A stretch of DNA of 64,000 nt from contig JBNGIO010006161.1 of assembly GCA_049999805.1 (NCBI GenBank), positions 1 to 64,000 on the forward strand, written 5' to 3'. This document shows positions 19,832 to 32,430 of the stretch, one piece after another (the first letter of the stretch is position 1; each line of letters opens with the position of its first letter). The DNA is from Folioceros fuciformis. Lineage: Eukaryota > Anthocerotophyta > Anthocerotopsida > Anthocerotales. Position numbers and translations under genes: made by a program. The notes under the pieces are model-generated. The model had not been told where the DNA came from, searched no databases, and saw only the letters and a list, made by a program, of their open reading frames with translations.

Positions 19832-19964
19832 CAATTCTCTTCTACAACGCAGCAAGAAGAATGTATGCCAAAATTCGGACTCCGTTGTACTCTTGTGAAC
19901 TGAATTCAGCCGGCAGATGGGTCAAGGCGGCGCATACTAATCCCTGGGATGAGCAGGGTATTCC

Positions 19965-22900
19965 ATGGCTGGCTGGAGGAAAGGAGGCCCCGGTCACCTA
20001 ACTTCAAGGAATCGACGACTCGCAAAAGAGCAAACCGCCTTTCGTAGACGCTCAGCCCCCGCCATTCCTGGAGGATGTGTTGCTGGACACAGATCTTCTA
20101 GCAAGAGTCGTCACCAGGAGCTCTTACTGGAACAATCTGTTGACGATTCCACATTGTGGTGGGAGAATGAGAGCTTCAACAAGAGGAGAACGCGATTAGC
20201 TGAGCGTGCAGGACACGTAACAGCTGAAACGGTGAGCGTCCTCTGTGATGACGACCATCTGAGTGAAGCTGTTGAGGCATTGGGACTCCTGGTGCAGACA
20301 GACTGTCCTATTCCCAAGTCTCTCATATACACCGTCCTGAAAAAATGTGTAGCACGGAAGCATCTTGTTCTGGGTCGCCGTGTCCATGCTCTCACTGCGA
20401 GAAAGGGGTATCAGTCGGACTTGTTCCTGTGCAACCACATCCTGCGCATGTATGCTTCTCAAGGTAGGATGCAAGAGGCAATGGACGTGTTCAACGGGGC
20501 TGCCTACGCGGATGCTTTCATGTGGTCTTCCATAATCTCTGCACATGCTAAACATGGGCAAAACAAGGAGGCCATACAACTGTACCGTCAGATGCGAAGG
20601 TCAAGTGTGAAGCCAGACGGCCATGTATTTGTGGCCGCCCTTCAGGCATGTGCAAGGGATGCAGACTTGCAAATGGGGCAGGAGCTGCACGCTGATGTGC
20701 TGTGCAGTGGGGTTGAGCCTGATTTGTTTGTCTGTAACTGCTTGGTGGACATGTATGCAAAGTGTGGGCGACTGGAGGATGCTCGGAGAGTGTTTGACGG
20801 GCTTGGGGAGAAAGATGTGGTGACGTGGAGTGCCATGATAGCAGGTTATGGCCAGCAGGGCTTGGGCCAGGAAGCCCTTGGTCTTTACAGGGCTATGCAA
20901 GATGAAGGGATGGTTGCACCCAATTCCGTCACATTTGCATCCCTCTTGCAGGCCTGTGCCACTGTCGGCATCCCAGTGCTGGAGGAGGGGAAGCAGCTTC
21001 ATGCAGAAATACGAGATCGAGGGTTGGAAGGTGATGAGTTCATAGCTAGCAGTCTGGTGAACATGTATGCGAAGTGTGGCAGTTTGGAAGATGCTAAGAG
21101 AGTGTTTGACAGACTAAGGCAAAAGGATTTAGTGACATGGAATGCTATGATAGCAGGGTATTCCCAGAAGGGGATGGGGCAGAAAGCCCTTGATCTGTAC
21201 AGTGCTCTGCAGGCGGATGGCATGGCTGATCCTGATTCCGTAACGTTTGTGTGCCTGCTTCAGGCATGTGCATGTGTTGGCCCTCTTGCTCTGGACATGG
21301 GTAAGCAGCTTCATGCACAAATAAGAGAGCGGGGCCTTGAAGCTAACGTACTTGTAGCAAGCGGTTTGTTAAACATGTATTCGAAGTGCACCAGCTTGGA
21401 AGCCGCTCGAAGAGTTTTTGATGGACTTAGCCGAAAGGACGTGGTAACATGGAATGCCATGATAGCTCTATATTCTCAGCATGGCATGGGCCGGGAAGCG
21501 CTTCATCTCTTCAGTGATATGGAAGGAGAGGGAAATGCTGAACCTGATTCTGTTACATTTGTGTCTGTTCTACAAGCATGTGCAGCCATGGGCTCCACGG
21601 CTTTGAAGAAGGGGAGACAGATTCATGTGCAGATTACAGAACAAGGACATCAAGATGATGTCTTTGTGGCCAGCAGTCTGGTGAACATGTATGCAAAGTG
21701 TGGTAGCTTGGAAGATGCCGAAAGAGTGTTCGGCAGACTCGGTCAAAAGGATCTGGTAACATGGAATGCTATGATCTCAGGATATGCCCAGCAAGGCATG
21801 GGCCACCAAGCCCTTCATGTCTTCAGTGACATGCAAAAGGAATCTACTGCTATACCCAATTCCGTGACCTTTGTGTCCCTTCTGGTGGCATGTGCAAGGG
21901 TGGGGACCACTGCTTTGCACACAGGGAAGCAGCTTCATGCACAAATCAGAGAACAAGGGTATCAAACAGATGTACTTGTAGCCAATAGCTTAGTGAACAT
22001 GTACTCAAAGTGTGGGAGCCTAGAAGATGCTCAACTAGTGTTTGAAGGTCTTGGTCACAAAGACGTGACAACATGGAATGCTATGATAGCTGCGTATTCC
22101 CATCAGGGCATGGGCCAGGAAGCTCTTCATCTCTACAAGGCTATGCAGGAAGAAGGCATGGCTGTGCCTGATTCTGGGACATTTGTGTGCCTCCTGCAGG
22201 CATGTGCAAACGTGGCTGCCTTGCATGTGGGAAGGCAGCTACACGCACAGATAGTACAACACGGGCTTCAAGCTGAAGCGTCAGTAGCCCACTGTTTGGT
22301 AAGCATGTATGGAAAATGCGGGAGCATGTTTGATGCACAGCAAGTTTTTGACGAATTGCGATGTAGAAACATTGTCGCCTGGAACGCTCTGATCGGAGGA
22401 TACAACCGGCAAGGAAATGTTGAACTGGTCTTGGACTTGGTTGTGAGAATGAGAGAGGATGGAGTACAGCCAGATGCTGTCACCTTCGTGGGTGTCCTAA
22501 TGGGGTGCAGTCACGCAGGTCTAGTGAGCTGGGGGCAGGAGTACTTTCAGGCTATGAGCAGCCACTACAGCATCGCCCCCACCCTGGAGCACTACACATG
22601 CATGGTGGATCTCCTCGGCCGCGCAGGCCTACTGGATGAGGCCTTGGCTCTGATCAGGACCATGCCTATGCTGCCTGATGCTGCAGTTTGGTACACCCTG
22701 TTGGGCGCTTGTCAAAAGTGGGGCGATGTGGACACAGGACGCCATGCTTTTGATCATGCAGTGAAGCTAGACGTGAAAGATGGTGCAGCATATGTTTTCA
22801 TGTCGAACATCTACAGTGGTGCTCGGATGGGGGGGCAGGCACGGGAGATGCAGAAGAGGAGGATAAGAATGAGGGCATGGAAGCAGCCGGGTTACAGCTG

Positions 22901-22967
22901 GTGGACAGACATGGCGGGGCTGGTGCATTGTTTTCTGGTCCCGGGTACGAAGCACCCCAATGCTTGA
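19965..22967 (+). CDS. PPR gene E: PLS-class PPR-E protein, 1000 aa
   Basis: Intronless, 133 bp after gene D. It starts MAGWRKGGPGHLTSRN and has the longest visible leader (about 85 residues), rich in R and S with few acidic residues, as expected of an organelle transit peptide. Cap TVSVLCDDDHLSEAVEALG, the opening block and five L units are followed by E1/E2 and PGYSWWTDMAGLVHCFLVPG. The tail ends KHPNA, corresponding to the first residues of an E+ motif. P-motif 5/last residues are S/D S/N N/D N/D N/N N/D N/D. No DYW domain. Last gene of the left-arm array. Confidence 0.92.
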   Translation: MAGWRKGGPGHLTSRNRRLAKEQTAFRRRSAPAIPGGCVAGHRSSSKSRHQELLLEQSVDDSTLWWENESFNKRRTRLAERAGHVTAETVSVLCDDDHLSEAVEALGLLVQTDCPIPKSLIYTVLKKCVARKHLVLGRRVHALTARKGYQSDLFLCNHILRMYASQGRMQEAMDVFNGAAYADAFMWSSIISAHAKHGQNKEAIQLYRQMRRSSVKPDGHVFVAALQACARDADLQMGQELHADVLCSGVEPDLFVCNCLVDMYAKCGRLEDARRVFDGLGEKDVVTWSAMIAGYGQQGLGQEALGLYRAMQDEGMVAPNSVTFASLLQACATVGIPVLEEGKQLHAEIRDRGLEGDEFIASSLVNMYAKCGSLEDAKRVFDRLRQKDLVTWNAMIAGYSQKGMGQKALDLYSALQADGMADPDSVTFVCLLQACACVGPLALDMGKQLHAQIRERGLEANVLVASGLLNMYSKCTSLEAARRVFDGLSRKDVVTWNAMIALYSQHGMGREALHLFSDMEGEGNAEPDSVTFVSVLQACAAMGSTALKKGRQIHVQITEQGHQDDVFVASSLVNMYAKCGSLEDAERVFGRLGQKDLVTWNAMISGYAQQGMGHQALHVFSDMQKESTAIPNSVTFVSLLVACARVGTTALHTGKQLHAQIREQGYQTDVLVANSLVNMYSKCGSLEDAQLVFEGLGHKDVTTWNAMIAAYSHQGMGQEALHLYKAMQEEGMAVPDSGTFVCLLQACANVAALHVGRQLHAQIVQHGLQAEASVAHCLVSMYGKCGSMFDAQQVFDELRCRNIVAWNALIGGYNRQGNVELVLDLVVRMREDGVQPDAVTFVGVLMGCSHAGLVSWGQEYFQAMSSHYSIAPTLEHYTCMVDLLGRAGLLDEALALIRTMPMLPDAAVWYTLLGACQKWGDVDTGRHAFDHAVKLDVKDGAAYVFMSNIYSGARMGGQAREMQKRRIRMRAWKQPGYSWWTDMAGLVHCFLVPGTKHPNA

Positions 22968-24332
22968 TGTGCACTGAGATGTAGTCACGAAATGTAAAAG
23001 GAGGATCACTGAGCTCCTTGTTTAACATACAACTCACAGGTTCTACACTATTGAACAGAGACACAAAATGTAACGACAGTTGAGNNNNNNNNNNNNNNNN
23101 NNNNNNNNNNNNNNNNNNNNNNNNNNNNNNNNNNNNNNNNNNNNNNNNNNNNNNNNNNNNNNNNNNNNNNNNNNNNNNNNNNNNAAGGCTGTCTGGTCCT
23201 TCACAACCCTTGACATCGTGGTAACAAAGACATTGGCTGTACGATAAGACACTGGCTCCCTTGCTGTATCCAAGGCTGTCTGGTCCTTCACAACCCTTGA
23301 CATCGTGGTAACAAAGACCTTGGCTCTCTCCCCTACCCTTGGGCTTTTGTTCAGTGTCACCACAACTCAATGTAAATATGTAGGTTTTACAGGAAAGAGA
23401 CAGAAGAGCTTGCACAGTTCTTGCAAGTGCCCGATCAACGGATGACTACTCGGATGGAGAACTGGTTTCTGCAGTAGGGTGAAACCCAATCTCTTCATTT
23501 CTCACTCTACCATCTCTATTGCACCTCGCGTGTCTCGTCACTCCATGCCGGCTGAAAGAACACAGTGAGATTCTCCGTCGCGCACGTCTGGCTGATTGGA
23601 CACAGTTAAGGTGACCGCCACATTGTTGTCTGAAAGAAGGAACAAGAACAAGAATGATTCCTCATTCCCGAAGCCGTGCCGTGATCTCTCAAGGTCTTCT
23701 CGGGGCAGCCGCAAGCCAATAGCGGACACGGTGGTCCATGATCCCTTCTGTTGAACAACAAAACAAACAGATCATAGTGCTCTCCACGAACGTTACTGTG
23801 GACGCCCTCGGGGTTTTCCGGGCTAGCTGTGCTATGCTGGCTGCGTCGGGTTCTTCAAATCTGTATGCAAAAGCGCTTACAGAATCTGTTTACGTCATGA
23901 AACGGAGCAAAACCCGAATCTGGATACGAAATCTGGCAGCCTCACGCAAACCAATAATTCCAGATAGCGCAGGGCCCGGGCGAGAATGCGAAGATGCAAG
24001 CGGAGGAGGGATCGAGAAAAATATCTGTTTCTGATTGTTGTGCAAAGTGGAAGAAATGGTGGTATCTGTCTGCGTGCGTTGGGATAGAGAGTGGATGCAG
24101 GTGGGGCCAGTCCTATTTGGGCCTTATTACAGCAACTACAGTTGGGGACGGACCAGGCTTTCCTGGCCGCGAGTTCCTTCAATCCTCTTGTCTTGGCCTG
24201 GCAAAGTGCGTGTTGTTGCGCCTCATCGACTTCGTCTCGTTCAGTCTCGTCGTGCGATACTCGGCAGAAGCGGGTGCAGCGGGAGTAGCGGAAGCAGTTG
24301 CACGGCAGGGCAGGGCAAGGGGCCAGCCAGCC
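22968..24332. other. Intergenic between PPR array and TPI, with assembly gap
   Basis: It holds a 100-N gap (23085-23184), a tandem duplication just after it, and the GC-rich upstream region of TPI. Open frames on either strand show no recognisable domain. The long minus-strand frame at 23895-24845 is the complement of the GC-rich TPI first exon. Confidence 0.5.
23185..23325. repeat. 87-bp-period tandem duplication abutting a gap
   Basis: A 54-bp block (AAGGCTGTCTGGTCCTTCAC... to ...TTGGCT) occurs at 23185-23238 and again at 23272-23325 with one mismatch. The first copy starts exactly at the gap edge, so further copies may be collapsed in the N run. Confidence 0.9.
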
Positions 24333-26253
<1,921 letters not shown>

Positions 26254-27069
26254 AAATGACATACTAGTAATCGCAAATCGCTGATTTTGATAAATATTTG
26301 AGAGCAAGATTACAGACGGGTGTAGCTATGGAACCAACGTGCTACTTTAGGAAAGTCTGAGTGGCGCGCGGTTCAGAGTTAAGCAATTCCAAGTTACAAC
26401 TAGATCATTCAATTGCTCGGGCGTCTGATCATGTACTCTTATCTGATGACCTTCAGTGTATCCTTCAGCAGTAGCTTGTGGGACTCATCAGGTTGCGCCC
26501 ATCTTTCTCCTCACGGAAGAATTCTTTAAAAATAGGTGACCAAACCGTCCGAGACGGAACTCGTGTTTTTTTAACTGGCTTGGTATACGAGAAATTTCCA
26601 GTTACGTATAAATCAGCCTGTCCGGATCTTTGGGTTGCTCTGTTGGTGACGCCGAACATTCCCACTTTGACCTCACGACAACAAAGTTGAGCAGATCGGC
26701 AGCAAATGTGTAAGCCACCTCCCTGGACCCTAGCAGCTTGGCACGCGACAAGGCGGCAGAGAGATCTCGCTGGCCAGTCACGACTGCCCAAGGAAAAGTA
26801 ACGCACAACAGGAGAACCATACGCTCGCGGCCAGAACGTATGGACCACTCGCACACGGGCGAGTAGCAGGACAGGGCCGGTATCTCGGCTGATGAGGCTG
26901 AGGTGAGGAGGTGGCAGGTTGGGAGCCGCTCCAAACCCCCAGCCTTGCGAATACGGTGTGAAGATCTTGGTGCCACAGCCAACGGGTGTCCAGCCCTAGC
27001 CCAGAGACTTGTGGCGGGAGGTGCGGAGCGGGAGCGGGAGTGGAGGACGAAGGCGCCGGCTGGTGGACG
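26254..27069. other. Intergenic between TPI and the coiled-coil gene
   Basis: No gene recognised. The region would contain the TPI 3' end and the upstream region of the next plus-strand gene. A 393-codon minus-strand frame (26602-27783) runs antisense through the next gene and has no domain. Confidence 0.5.
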
Positions 27070-27567
27070 ATGTCGCTCAGAATCAAAGCTGTGGTGGAAA
27101 ATTTTGTGCGGGAGTTGAAAGAGGCCATGGAAGCAGACATTCACGATCGCATCCTCAAGGACCGGGAAATGAAGAGCTACTTGGAGGAGCGGGAGCGTGA
27201 AGTCGCCGAGAGGGAGGCCGCTTGGAAGGCCGAGCTTGCGCGGAGAGAGGTACTGTTCGGTTGCTTTGTCCCGGAGTGATTTGGATCTGGGACTGTCCGG
27301 CATAGAGATGTGGATGTCGTAGGGATGGCGAAAGACCGTCAGAACAATTGCCCTAGACATGCACCTCATCTGCTGATCCTGTGCGTTTTGCAGGCGGAAA
27401 TCGTGAAGCAGGAGGCGCGGTTGAAGCTGGAGCGGGAGAATCTTGAGAAGGAGAAAAGCGTGCTTATGGGAACAGCCTCCAGTCAAGACAACCAAGATGG
27501 AGCCTTGGAGATTACTGTCAGCGGGGAGAAGTACCGCTGCCTCCGTTTCTCGAAGGCCAAGAAGTGA
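27070..27567 (+). CDS. Small conserved coiled-coil protein, function unknown
   Basis: Two exons, 27070-27249 and 27394-27567, join in phase 0 to 117 residues with a GT-AG intron. Residues about 15-85 are an uninterrupted, highly charged heptad-like helix (EREREVAEREAAWKAELARR, then LKLERENLEKEKSVL), predicted coiled coil. The C-terminus is a compact block, ALEITVSGEKYRCLRFSKAK, whose style suggests a conserved plant family. I recall similar unnamed land-plant proteins but cannot assign a function. The ATG chosen is the first that gives the ordered helical start MSLRIKAVVENFVRELKEAM. The strong exon phasing supports a real gene. Confidence 0.8.
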
Positions 27568-28835
27568 TCCTTTGTGGTGCCTGGAATGGATGCGTCGCCG
27601 CATCGGTGTTTGGCAAGCAGAGTTCACTCTCCCATAGCCCGGGAGCGTGTTGCTTGTAGTCGGATGCAGGTTGTCTGTAGTGGTTTGTGGAGGTGTTGAA
27701 GAGTCTTGGCAGCTCTGCTTGTGGCCGGAGCGCGATAAAGTTCGTCCACGTACTTCGACTGGAAGACGCGCCATTCCATGCAAGGTCTGTTATTCTGCAG
27801 CAGGACGGGTTCAAGGTGTTTGCGACACACGGGGCCGCGCAGACTTGTTCACTTTCTTTCATGGATGTGCAGGAGTGATGAATCGCTGATCCCTGTGGAC
27901 TCCTTGTCTTCCTCGATGCGGTTTTTTCGAAGAAAATTGACGACTTGGCGGAGGGGCCTGGGTTGCGGTGACTTGTTCACCTGTCAGTTGTGTGGGCCCA
28001 TGCGATTGTGGAACAAGATGTGTGGTGTTTTCAGGTCAGCTCGTGCTTCACCTGATGGACGAGAAAGCGTCCCAGGCATTCCAGCGCCTCTTCGGTGGTC
28101 TGCTGATGCGTACATCGTGCACAGGTACGATAGTTCTGATATGGGAGTTTCCTCATCCTCGGTGTGACATGAGAGTCCTTCGAAGAGATGATGTGCTCCC
28201 GTCGCTACTGTGGGGCTTGGATCGAAATTGAAGCAACGTCAATGATTTTTACAGTTGACACACTGCCTTTTACGCTGTTCCTCACGCCCCTATGCCCGAG
28301 TGCACTCGGCATACCTTCTTCAGTCAGGATCTGAAAAGAGTGAGTGCGAAAGTTGCAGGCTCATCTGGCCATGTGTTGTTGAAGGGCGATGTGCCTTGTG
28401 CCGGCTATAATTTCTAGTCTTGTTTGTGCTCTCGTCAAGTGAGCGCAACTTTCACATGTAAAACCTCCGTCCGCATTGTGCTCTGACCTAAACCCAGATA
28501 CTCCCGTGTGAAGGAGTTACTGTTTTTTGGCGCGCTGATTTTGAATCGGTGGCCCAGGTACTGAGTTGGCCACTTCTGTGCCCCTCTGATGCGAACACCA
28601 GCTTCCTGGAGGTCGCCTGCTCGTAGCAAGCAACCTGCTATTACAATTGTACTCCGCGACTCCCTCATCAATTGTCTCTGCAGTGCCCTGAATTCCGTCC
28701 TTCCTGCTGACCGAAATGCGCCAATTTCACGAAGATTCTGCCAGGTTTGACACCAATCCACTACACTGTGTTTGTCACTTTGATCTTTGAGTCTGGCAGG
28801 GGCAGGCGAGGTGGTGGAATGCTTCGAGCGCTTCT
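27568..28835. other. Intergenic; possible unrecognised exons
   Basis: Short plus-strand frames (for example 27687-27878 and 27968-28231) have protein-like composition, but I find no domain and cannot connect them by clear splice sites. They may be untranslated sequence of the neighbouring genes. Confidence 0.35.
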
Positions 28836-30155
28836 TTGCAATGCAGTGTCCTTGACCTAACAGGACGCATCTGTCCTTTCCCTGGAGGGGCCATGGATGT
28901 CTCCGATCATACCGACAGCTGTGAGGAGAAGGTAAGCACAGCAGAGGCCCTTGGTGCCTCGGCTGACCTCGCAGAATGCACCTGTCCGTTGCTTCGAGCG
29001 GCCATGGATGGCTCCGATTTCATGGGGGAAGCAGCCGCGGTTGCGGCCGAAGAGGAAGACCAGGCTACTGACATTTGTGAGCAGGGTGTGGAGGAAGAGA
29101 AAGAGGAGGAGGCTGCTAATATTTGTGAGGAGGACGGTAGCACATCAGATGCCATTGGTGCGTCTGCTGACCTAGCAGGACGCATCTGCCCTTTGCCCGG
29201 AGCGGCCATGGATGTCGCTGATTACGGGGACGAAGCAGTGCAGGTTGATGAAGGAAGAGACAGGGAAGCTGGCATTTGTGAGGAGGATCCGATCACAGCA
29301 GTGGCCATTGGTGCCTCATTGCCTGCTGCCGTAGTCAAGGATGGGAGTAACGTGGTTGTTGGTGTGAAGCGCGTCTCGGCCTACCTTAGATTTTCGAACC
29401 AGAACCGGGAGCAGGTGAAATCAAAGATAGTCGGCACAGGAGGCAAGCCGACAGCCGTTGCCTTGGCGAAAGCTCTGGGCCAGCTCTGGCAATCTCTCAC
29501 GGATGCAGAGAAAGAGGTTTTCAAGCGACCTGCGATCTGCGGCGAAGGTGAGCAGGAGGATGAGGTGGGGGCCGCTCCAAAGGATGCTGTTTGCGATGTT
29601 GCCGGTGCTCAACCCACTGACTCTGGTGCCGAGGAAGGAGATGCCCCGGCACCGGCTGCCAATGCCAAGGAGGCAGTCGCACCAGGTCACGGAGATGACA
29701 AGGAGGTAGCTTTTCTAGCAGAGAAGGATTCTGCAGCGTTTCCCCTGGCGAAGGTGAAGCGTATCGTGAAACTGGATCCCGACATCCGGCTTGTCAGCAG
29801 CGGCGGAATCAGTGCTATAGCCAAGGCGACAGAGCTTTTCGTGGAAGCCCTCGCGTCGTCCACTTTTGATGTTATGGTTGGTAGCAAACGTAGAAGCATC
29901 AGGGCTGAGGATGTCTGTTCCGCTGTCAGAAGAGATCCGAGGTTTCGCGACTGCATCGGCACTTCCCTCCAGTGCATGGAGAAAGCAGACACTGACGAGA
30001 GCAATGAGGAAGCCACAGAAGGGCCCCGCCACGGGGAAGCAGGCAAGCATAGAAGTGGCGCGGGTGAGGCCAAGAACAAGAGAGTGAAGAAGGCGCTTCC
30101 ACCTCCTCCAGGCAGTCGCAGCATCGCCGACTGCTTTAAGAGATTGACGAACTGA
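28836..30155 (+). CDS. HMG-box plus histone-fold (POLE4/NF-YC-like) fusion protein
   Basis: Single open frame of 439 residues. The N-terminus contains three diverged repeats of an ADLAGRICPLPGAAMD-like unit (near residues 8, 44 and 111), each followed by acidic sequence with ICEE. An HMG-box-like segment spans about 176-232 (VKRVSAYLRFSNQNREQVKS, then LGQLWQSLTDAEKEVFK). After a linker, a histone fold of the CBFD/NF-YC/CHRAC15-Dpb3 type spans about 302-373 (FPLAKVKRIVKLDPDIRLVS, then KRRSIRAEDVCSAV). The basic tail ends SRSIADCFKRLTN. Likely nuclear, a chromatin or replication histone-fold subunit binding DNA; the dimer partner is not in the window. The start could instead be Met20. Confidence 0.8.
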   Translation: MQCSVLDLTGRICPFPGGAMDVSDHTDSCEEKVSTAEALGASADLAECTCPLLRAAMDGSDFMGEAAAVAAEEEDQATDICEQGVEEEKEEEAANICEEDGSTSDAIGASADLAGRICPLPGAAMDVADYGDEAVQVDEGRDREAGICEEDPITAVAIGASLPAAVVKDGSNVVVGVKRVSAYLRFSNQNREQVKSKIVGTGGKPTAVALAKALGQLWQSLTDAEKEVFKRPAICGEGEQEDEVGAAPKDAVCDVAGAQPTDSGAEEGDAPAPAANAKEAVAPGHGDDKEVAFLAEKDSAAFPLAKVKRIVKLDPDIRLVSSGGISAIAKATELFVEALASSTFDVMVGSKRRSIRAEDVCSAVRRDPRFRDCIGTSLQCMEKADTDESNEEATEGPRHGEAGKHRSGAGEAKNKRVKKALPPPPGSRSIADCFKRLTN

Positions 30156-32058
30156 AGGCCTGTACAGGGACTGCAGGGCCCAGGACATGGGATTCTCAAA
30201 TATCGGACAGAGAAGGTCTCGTTGGCTGTGGAAAGCTTGCCCACGAATCTTCTGGGTGGAAACCGTGTCTCAGGTTAAGCCAAGCTTGCTGGCGTTGTAG
30301 TTCGTCAACATCGCCGGAGGGGTTGCAGTGTCGGAGGGGTTGGGCGTCCAGTTTCTACTCTGCTGCTCTCAAGTTGTCCATTTTTCAGTACACTAATGGC
30401 TGCTTCATACAGCTTGTCACGTAGCAGCAAAATGAGATACAGCGGTTGTATCCATGATCTGAGGATCTCTCAGGTAACCTTCTTTCTGGATTACCGTAGT
30501 GGCGGGAAGGTAGAATTGCTGGAGGGTGCGGCTTGTTTCTTAACGGTTTTTCTCCGTTACTTCCCGTCAGCATGCGACTGAACCACCCATCATGTTCATA
30601 CGTTGTGCCAGATAGGCTTACTTGCGGGCACTTGTCTGGTAGACCTGTTTAGTTAGTGTGCCCATGCACGCCGGGTTTAAGATAGCTTGCACGCAACAAG
30701 TGCGGTGTCACGGACTGACCAGTAACGACAGATCCGCCTGGTGAGGCGGGGGAATTTGTTGAGCTCCTGGCTTGGATGGAGGAACGTTTGGCGTTTCTTG
30801 TCCGGACCAGGCCAATGGGAGCTTGTTAGAAGGAGGCCGGCGTGAAGATGCACCACCAGAGCCTCGTCTTTTCCCTTATTTTCCGTAGTTAAACACTGTA
30901 CTATACTATAATGTGGCCCCTAAAAATCTTTAAATTATATCGGATAAACTTCTCTTCGAGAAAGTAGGTAAGAGGCCCAAATTGGACCAACTGTACCACG
31001 TCAATTGTAATGTTCGTTGATGAAATTGCATATACAGGAGAAATTATGTCCCCAAACCCTAAACTCAGATTTGTCCACCCTATCCCGTCTCTGGTTTGTT
31101 TGTTTGTTGTTTCACACTTGATGTAATTCCCTGCTACTCCTGCGGACCTCGAAAAATGTTTTTCATCGTATGAATTTCTGGTGTGTAAGGTGCAGCTTGC
31201 AGGTTGCTCACGGGCAGATGGTATGGAAGCCCTGACAACTCCTTCANNNNNNNNNNNNNNNNNNNNNNNNNNNNNNNNNNNNNNNNNNNNNNNNNNNNNN
31301 NNNNNNNNNNNNNNNNNNNNNNNNNNNNNNNNNNNNNNNNNNNNNNNNNNNNNNNNNNNNNNNNNNNNNNNNNNNNNNNNNNNNNNNNNNNNNNNNNNNN
31401 NNNNNNNNNNNNNNNNNNNNNNNNNNNNNNNNNNNNNNNNNNNNNNNNNNNNNNNNNNNNNNNNNNNNNNNNNNNNNNNNNNNNNNNNNNNNNNNNNNNN
31501 NNNNNNNNNNNNNNNNNNNNNNNNNNNNNNNNNNNNNNNNNNNNNNNNNNNNNNNNNNNNNNNNNNNNNNNNNNNNNNNNNNNNNNNNNNNNNNNNNNNN
31601 NNNNNNNNNNNNNNNNNNNNNNNNNNNNNNNNNNNNNNNNNNNNNNATGCACCTGCTGCGCCTTGGGCTGCTCTCGGTTTGAGAAATTCGAGGGCCGGGG
31701 GGGGCAACAAAGGCCGCTGTGCTTCCTTTGGCTTACAGGTGCGGGTTCATCTGCGCTGTGATGTGGATTGGTGGCAGGTTGGGAGTACTGTACTCATCTG
31801 TTGCTGTCCTGGTTGCTCATGTAGGTGGAAACAAGACGGAATTTCGCCTCCAAGTTGAAGCATCCCAAGATTAAGTCCTACTCGTCAGTAATCTAGTGTT
31901 CATAATCCGTGCCTGGCCACCTTCATTGTTTCCTGTGAGAGCACCGATGTGTTGGCTGATTGCTCCTCTTGTGTCACTCGTCCTAGGGTTCGGGGTCAGT
32001 GTTTGCAAAAGACCCGGCAACTATTTTCTGAGGCTCCTGTTTTGTGCTCTGTTTTCAG
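30156..32058. other. Intergenic and 400-N gap upstream of bL35
   Basis: Nothing recognisable at 30156-31246. A 400-N gap occupies 31247-31646. The sequence from 31733 to about 31976 recurs at 51325-51568 as part of a duplication. The 5' exon(s) and start of the bL35 gene are presumably in or near the gap. Confidence 0.6.
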
Positions 32059-32338
32059 TTCGTACAAGCTGCGATTCCGGCCCTTGGCCAACGGACTCTA
32101 CAAGAGATGGAAAGCTGGAAAGCGTCACAATGCCCATTCCAAGGTTTACTTATGACAGTGCTCTGTGGGGTTTTTCTGGCGGGCGAGTCTAGGTTTGGCA
32201 CCCCGTGTGGCTGTACTGAATGGACTCTGGGTTGCCTGTTTCACGCAGAGCAACAAGCAGCAACGACAGTTACGGATTCCCTCGGTGGCGCCGCCCGGTC
32301 TTGCAAAGGCTATGAAATATTTGAACTTTCAAGGTTAA
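32059..32338 (+). CDS. Ribosomal protein bL35, mitochondrial type (3' exons only)
   Basis: Two exons, 32059-32143 and 32249-32338, join in phase 0 and encode the conserved bL35 C-terminus. The first gives SYKLRFRPLANGLYKRWKAG then KRHNAHSK. The second gives SNKQQRQLRIPSVAPPGLAK then AMKYLNFQG and a stop. The RWxxGKRHNAH core and the xVPxxxAKxMKxLNF ending fit the plant mitochondrial large-subunit protein rather than the plastid form. The exon starts in mid-codon after TTTTCAG, so at least one upstream exon exists, probably in or near the 31247-31646 gap. The targeting peptide is therefore not visible. Confidence 0.85.
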
Positions 32339-32430
32339 GGCCTTGAAGTTCCGGATGCTACTTTGTCGATTTGGGCATCTTGTATTTGCTCCTGGATGGT
32401 GCGTACAAGAGCAGAGAATTGGGTGTATCT

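Noticed and set aside
26602-27783. 393-codon minus-strand open frame
   Set aside because: It runs antisense through the two-exon coiled-coil gene and its intron, has no domain and reads as low-complexity Leu/Gln/His sequence. The plus-strand gene explains the region better.
30110-30155. PIP-box (PCNA-binding) at the end of the HMG/histone-fold protein
   Set aside because: SRSIADCFKRL has the hydrophobic position but lacks the leading Gln and the paired aromatics, so it is too weak to call.
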